64,000 nt of DNA from Hymenopus coronatus (taxonomy: Eukaryota; Arthropoda; Insecta; Mantodea; Hymenopodidae). The DNA lies in contig CM060892.1 of the NCBI GenBank assembly GCA_030762935.1, positions 84,054,827-84,118,826 on the forward strand. The letters run 5' to 3'. This document shows positions 59,547 through 64,000 of this stretch, in pieces (within the stretch, counting starts at the first letter, position 1; every line of letters begins with the position of its first letter). Position numbers and translations under genes: made by a program. The notes under the pieces are model-generated. The model did not search any database and was not told the origin of the DNA. It was given only the letters and a program-made list of their open reading frames with translations.

Positions 59547-59950
59547 CCTCGTTAACATCCGAGAACAAAGCTATACTGACTCAGACTCCGTTTCAGAAGT
59601 TGCTACTGTTCTGAGGGGTAGGAGATGAGGTAGCATCAGTGACCCCATTTAGTAGGTGTTCAATGCCGTTACTCTTGTAACCAGTAGTAGCGTATCTGTT
59701 ACGAGACAGCTGTATTTCGACTCCACGTGAAGTCGCATTCAGGTACCGTTTCAGTAGCAGTGCGGAAACTAAGGGAAGGCATCAGCGACCTCATGGTGCT
59801 ACTCTTGTGAACAATGGTAGCATCCTGCTATGCAGAGAGACCTTCGTTCCAACTCTATGTGGAGGTTCCAGCTGCCTGCGAGTATTTTTTCAAACTGCTA
59901 CTACCATACGCGACGTCTTCAAACGAAACAACATGTAAAGGCAGGTAATG
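59547..59950 (+). repeat. Unknown repeat U, copy 2
   Basis: Shares ordered blocks with 47436-47760 ('cgttaacatccgagaacaaa', 'tactgttctgaggggtag', 'ccccatttagtagg', 'gcagagagaccttcgttcca'). The phrase 'gttactcttgtaaccagtag' recurs as 'gctactcttgtgaacaatgg' inside this copy, so part of it may be duplicated internally. Confidence 0.62.
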
Positions 59951-61094
59951 CAATAATTATAATTCTGACATTACTAAAAGTACTCTTGGCCGAACATTTT
60001 AGCCATTCCCTTAAGTAAGTTTGGAATGGGTTGGACTCGGCGGACAGCCAAAATCAATTGAAGATTGCATACTTGGGGCCCAGGTGGGGCTGCGAGACAC
60101 CTTAATGTCCTCAAATACCACCCTGGATAGCTGGGAGATGGCGAGATAAAAAGTTGTCAGGCCGATCGAGGATTTTTGATAGTCATTCCTTTAGATTGCC
60201 GCGCGTAAGTGACATATCCCCTGTGAAACTAGGCACTGCCATATTGGAAATCACTCAGAAGGAGAGTTTCGACTCTTGGTAGACCTTCGCAAACATAGCT
60301 GGTAAACATTGCATTTATAAAATATAAAATAAAACTTGTGCTCAAACCGAGAATATCTCATGTCAAATCTGCACTTTCATTATATGAGAATTTGTAAGTT
60401 CTATGCTATTCACGGTACTTCATAATAACCCTATTCTCTCCTGCATCAAGTCATTAAAGGTAATGCGAACATAAAGCAACACGCTACAGCGTTTTGCTGT
60501 TCACGGAACTGCACAGTAAGTCATTCACATTGAACGTAGGGGTTTTTTTCTTCAGAAAACAGAAACAAAGCGCTATGAGGAAGAGCACTCAGGCACCTGT
60601 TGGTTCCCATCTTTTAGTTCCACTATCTCGAAGAGCCAGCAACATCGATACTGGCTCAGAATGTCTGCCTAATCTTCAGACTTGCACTTGGTTTTCAGCT
60701 CAAGTTTGCAGCTCCTGGACGATTAATCTATAAAATGACCTTCATAGTGAAAATTAACTAATCTGCCATATTAGTATATAATTTATACTTGTTTAGTAAT
60801 TAAGGTTAATTCGTTATAAGTATGTTCAGCTGGTAGGAGATTGTATCTTCTTTCAGTTTATCTACTTGTTTCTGAGGATTAGAAATTACGTAGAATCTAC
60901 GGGATACTGAGAGTCTATTTTCTAACCTATTTTATTTTAAAGCAATACGCTTTAACATTTATATATTTAATATGAGTAAATAAATAAACAGGTGAGTAAA
61001 ATCTTAAAGAGTTCTAACTCAAATATTTTCTCAGAAAACATAATTATTATTAAATATTCGAAAGGCAAACTGTACATTCACATGAAAGAACCGA
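59951..61094. other. Unassigned stretch
   Basis: No recognisable gene. The 79-codon plus frame at 60494-60733 has no family resemblance. Confidence 0.35.
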
Positions 61095-61306
61095 ATTTCA
61101 ATTATTTATTAAACATAGCTTTTAAAAGATTTTACTATTGATTTAGCCTAGTGTACTCCCTTATTTCTCTTCCATTTACAAGAAAACAAGTAATTCTGGT
61201 AATGTTTATCTCGATTAGTCGGTGTAGATAAAGGAGTATTCTTTTGTAAGAACAATTTGTCTGTGGAATAGCTAGAGAAAGTCATGTGAATGGAACACAT
61301 CAGAGT
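61095..61306 (+). repeat. Family H, right-end fragment
   Basis: Plus orientation, second subfamily: 'agcttttaaaagattttact', 'cttccatttacaagaaaaca', 'tgtttatctcgattagtc', then a well preserved right end 'ctagagaaagtcatgtgaat' and 'ggaacacatcaga'. The right end is much better conserved than the rest. Confidence 0.78.
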
Positions 61307-61439
61307 CTAGTGTGTTGCAGTGTGCAGCACTCAGTGCAGGTGACAAGAATTTATATTTTATAACACTTTGGCAAAACACAATTTTTCCGCTTTTAAAATA
61401 ATTACCATTAGTAGTGAACTTGTCTTTCCAGATATTCTA

Positions 61440-62332
61440 TTCCGCACTTCTCTGTGAAAATACTTTCTTTCTCAGTTTATACTGCAGACCTGTATGCCAT
61501 AAATCGAGCCATTGTTTATGTTCGCCGTCGCAATTTGGGATCTCTTATTCTCTTAGTGCACTTCAGAGCGTTTGAAAGTTGTACAATCCCATCGCGCAGA
61601 ACATTCACGATACCCTCTACATTTTACATGCATCTCGGCATTAATGTGCATTGTGTATGGATTCCTGGTCACATTGGCTTGCAGGGGAATGAACTGGCGG
61701 AATTAGCAGCAAAGACAGCAACCAGTGTAGCGATTATTTGTGCAACCGCTGAAGACTTTAGCTTGTTGTGCGAAACGAGGTGATTTGTGCTGGCATGAGG
61801 AGTGGTGGGGTCTAAGCGGAAACAAGCTTACGGAAGTGAAAGACCTCCCTGTAAACTGGGTAACCTCCTCTCGTCAATATTATAGGGAGGATGTGACATT
61901 ACCTCGATTGCATATTTGCTGCTATAATTTTACTAGTTACCCTTTTAAGTGAAATCCTGATCCTCTCTGTCCGCTGTGTGGCGAAGCATTGTCAGTCCTT
62001 CATGTGTTGGTAGAATGTGCACCTTTAGTACATATACGTGTAACACTGGAACAGCCAGTCAGTTTTTAGCTTTTTGTCATCGGTGATTTCTACCATGCGG
62101 CGCCAGTTCTAGTTTTCTTATGCAACTTTTTACGTTGCATTGTATATGTTCGTTCCATTCATCACATAGTTTTATTTACAGTGAATTTTATATTTAACGT
62201 TTATTATTATTATTAGTTTTTTGATATTATAGTTAATTTTAGTTGAATTTCATCTCCGGGGTTTGCCGCGATTGTTTTCTAAGGGCGCTAATAACCCTGT
62301 AGTTGAATGACCTTCAACTATCATCATCATTT
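61440..62332 (+). pseudogene. LINE RNase H and zinc-motif end with 3' tail
   Basis: The frame from 61454 reads 'VYTADLYAINRAI' (RNase H, canonical 'FTAELYAI') and 'VHCVWIPGHIGLQGNELAEL' (canonical '..GNELAD.AA'). It is frameshifted near 61750 into 'DLCWHEEWWGLSG', with a stop at 61948, then 'CPLCGEALSVLHVLVEC', a C-x2-C-x7-H-x4-C motif, ending at the stop 62067-62069. The 3' region ends in an ATC repeat (62320-62330), as in I/Nimb-type insect LINEs. Two RNase H acidic positions are changed (Glu to Asp in 'TADLY', Asp to Glu in 'NELAEL'). The copy is 5'-truncated and dead. Confidence 0.83.
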
Positions 62333-62570
62333 TCATAAGTCATTGATTTTAATAATTAGACAGAGGTAGGAGACTCAGTGGTTGGGCGGTAGACCCTGGT
62401 CCAACTTCGGGCGTGCAACGCCACATAGCAATATGAAGCTCGGGACTTCAAGTACTTATGATATTGAAAGTCGCCATTGGGGTATGCTATCTCAAAATAA
62501 TCTGAGATCACATTGTGGTTTACCGGGAAACATTCGAATGAGTTGAGGAATTTAATACTGTGCCGGCATG

Positions 62571-62660
62571 TTGTCATGATAGCTCAATGATTAGAGTAAC
62601 AGTGGCTAGAAACCGGAAGATCTGTGGTTCAAATCCCGGCTGACATTGGATTTTTTGGTT
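62571..62660 (+). repeat. tRNA-like SINE head
   Basis: 'tagctcaatgattagagta' matches an A box and 'ggttcaaatccc' a B box at normal spacing. The T stem and acceptor stem do not pair well, so a decayed SINE is likelier than a working tRNA gene. Confidence 0.55.
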
Positions 62661-62714
62661 TGAGTCTGCCTTTCGTTACAATTTGCTGCATTTAATTCAA
62701 TATTTTCTTATTAA

Positions 62715-63080
62715 ATAAGGTGGCGCCAGGTCGAGTAGCTGAACCGATTTATTCTCACAAGTTTGGTCCGGGTTCGATTCCTAAAAGTAAACTAATTAAT
62801 TAAATATGAGAAAAGGGCTGCACACAATTTTTTTTTTCTGTTGCTTGAACAGTCGTGTGCTCATGCTTTTTAAATCTGCTGCTGTTTGTTGGTCAATGGA
62901 AGATAACAAACGAGTAACAGAGAATCTAGGTAACATGCTAGCCTCTGGTTTATAGGGTCGCGGAAGGTGATAGTAAAGCCGTTGGTTCCGTGTCATAGAT
63001 TTACAGCACCAATAAAGAGTCCTCTGAGCAAAATTAAGCTGTTTTTCATAACTAATATATAATGGGCTGCAGGGGTATCC
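62715..63080 (+). repeat. SINE type 2, second copy
   Basis: B box 'ccgggttcgattcc' (about 62768-62781). After an A/T-rich insert the body follows: 'taaagccgttggttccgtgt', 'catagatttacagcac', 'aaagagtcctctgagcaaaa', matching 8710-8850. The A box region is weak ('ggtcgagtagctgaac'). Confidence 0.65.
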
Positions 63081-63660
63081 AAGAATAAAACTCAATTTTA
63101 TTTACATTAAGCATTCAGCAGAGCAAAATAAGCTCTTAAATCAAGTAAAAAATTCAACAGATGTACCAAAGGAATATAAGAGCTTGAAAATGATGAAACA
63201 AGCTATACGCATGCTTCTACTAATGTTTTAGCTTTGGAGATTGTTTCCGGTAAGTTCAGATTTTCTTAAGTTGTTAATATTTTGATCTGAAATGTTTAGG
63301 AGTTCTTTGTGTTGGTGTTTTACATACCTGAAATAAGGATTTTGAAACTAACTAATATTTGGAGAAAAAAATTATTTTTCAAAAACTATCCAAATTTTCG
63401 AAAAACTTATTTCAGCTTTTATAAGAATATTACACTACAAGCTGGAAAATTTTCAGCTTTCTAGGCTATATAGACACATTTTAACATTGTCAACGTAAGG
63501 GTTTTCCATGCCACCTTAACAAGTTTGCAGGATTCCAAGAATCTCTGGGTCAGGAGCATCACCTAAGCATCTGTTGCAGAAGGTATAGTAGTAGTTTAAC
63601 ACATAAGCTAGCACAGAGACGTTTCTGCAGATTCTGCATCTGAATACTGCCCCCTCTGTG
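63081..63660. other. Unassigned stretch
   Basis: No recognisable gene. Confidence 0.35.
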
Positions 63661-63676
63661 ACAGCGACAGTGAGAT

Positions 63677-63742
63677 TATAAAAGCCCTCGTGTCGAGGCC
63701 AGCCGAACACGTCGCGCGGTCACAGTGTGGTTATGAGGTACA
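63677..63742 (+). promoter_or_regulatory. Possible core promoter and very short first coding exon
   Basis: TATAAAAG (63677-63684) lies in a GC-richer section. An ATG at 63733 is followed after two bases by GT (63738), reading ATGAG|GTACAT, a plausible splice donor. A short leader with an intron directly after the start codon is common in insect secreted and cuticle-type genes. The initiator is weak: the nearest good match, TCACAGT, is 45 bases from the TATA box. The gene body would lie beyond the window. Confidence 0.25.
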
Positions 63743-64000
63743 TCACCGTGACCTTTTCCATTTTATATGATTTCCTCTTGCCTCTTTCCTCTCACACTGT
63801 ACGAATATCGATGTTCAGAAGCAGAGTGGGGGGAAATGAAAGTGGAATAGTGGATGGGAGGCATTACTGAAGACCTCTCCGTATAAATGCTTACGTGGCT
63901 CAAAAGACGGTAGAAGGGAAGATTTCTTTCTGTTCAAAACGTTACTTTTGCTGCGTTCCCTCCCTCGCCCCCATAAACTCCCTCCTCCTGACCCATTTCT

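Noticed and set aside
62571..62660. Functional tRNA gene
   Set aside because: A and B boxes are present, but the T stem and acceptor stem do not pair. Better explained as a SINE head.
1..64000. CRISPR arrays, operons, ribosome binding sites, riboswitches, bacterial insertion sequences
   Set aside because: None seen. The regularly repeated segments are eukaryotic interspersed and simple repeats, and the coding remnants are eukaryotic transposon proteins.

Overview
The window looks like repeat-rich intergenic DNA from an animal, most likely an insect. Supporting points are the AT-rich base composition, Tc1/mariner transposases, several non-LTR retrotransposon lineages of arthropod type, tRNA-derived SINEs, a DUF4817-type transposable element and many simple repeats. 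I see no bacterial or viral gene organisation and no convincing host protein-coding gene. A polyneopteran (cockroach- or termite-like) source is possible but is a guess.

The dominant component is one non-coding interspersed repeat of about 870 bp, called 'family H' here. I find about 30 complete, partial or mosaic copies in both orientations (roughly 17 kb, about a quarter of the window, by eye). A full copy has these parts in order: a near-palindromic left end, a conserved block, a GT/CA microsatellite at a fixed place, an internal palindrome, a long core, an inverted copy of the left 12-mer ACTTTCTCTACA, a small hairpin, and a T-run. This plan resembles HINE/DINE-1 elements, the non-autonomous relatives of Helentrons, and two full copies lie head to tail. 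This is the best candidate for an undescribed system here.

Layout: 0-5 kb, AT-rich DNA with worn family H pieces. 5.3-6.3 kb, a dead mariner. 7-15 kb, three family H copies, a SINE inserted in a SINE, and RTE-like reverse-transcriptase fragments. 15.6-17.5 kb, remnants of DUF4817-type elements. 17.5-22.3 kb, mostly unassigned. 22.3-30.4 kb, family H copies around an unassigned slightly GC-richer block near 28 kb. 30.8-34.3 kb, a non-LTR retrotransposon with an intact 1122-codon ORF but an altered endonuclease residue. 34.4-44.9 kb, a dense family H cluster with a SINE that carries a target-site duplication. 47.4-51.5 kb, LINE ends, SINEs, a possible solo LTR and one copy of an unknown repeat pair. 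51.8-53.3 kb, a dead RTE element split by an uninterrupted 830-bp (TATG)n array, then a LINE C-terminus. 53.9-54.8 kb, a family H copy. 56.5-58.3 kb, a dead RTE element with an inverted-duplication mariner inside. 59.5-63.1 kb, the second copy of the unknown repeat, a LINE RNase H end and SINEs. 63.7 kb, a possible core promoter.

The genes do not form a pathway. The window records successive insertions: mariner in RTE, SINE in SINE, SINE in family H, family H beside family H, and microsatellite growth inside a dead LINE.
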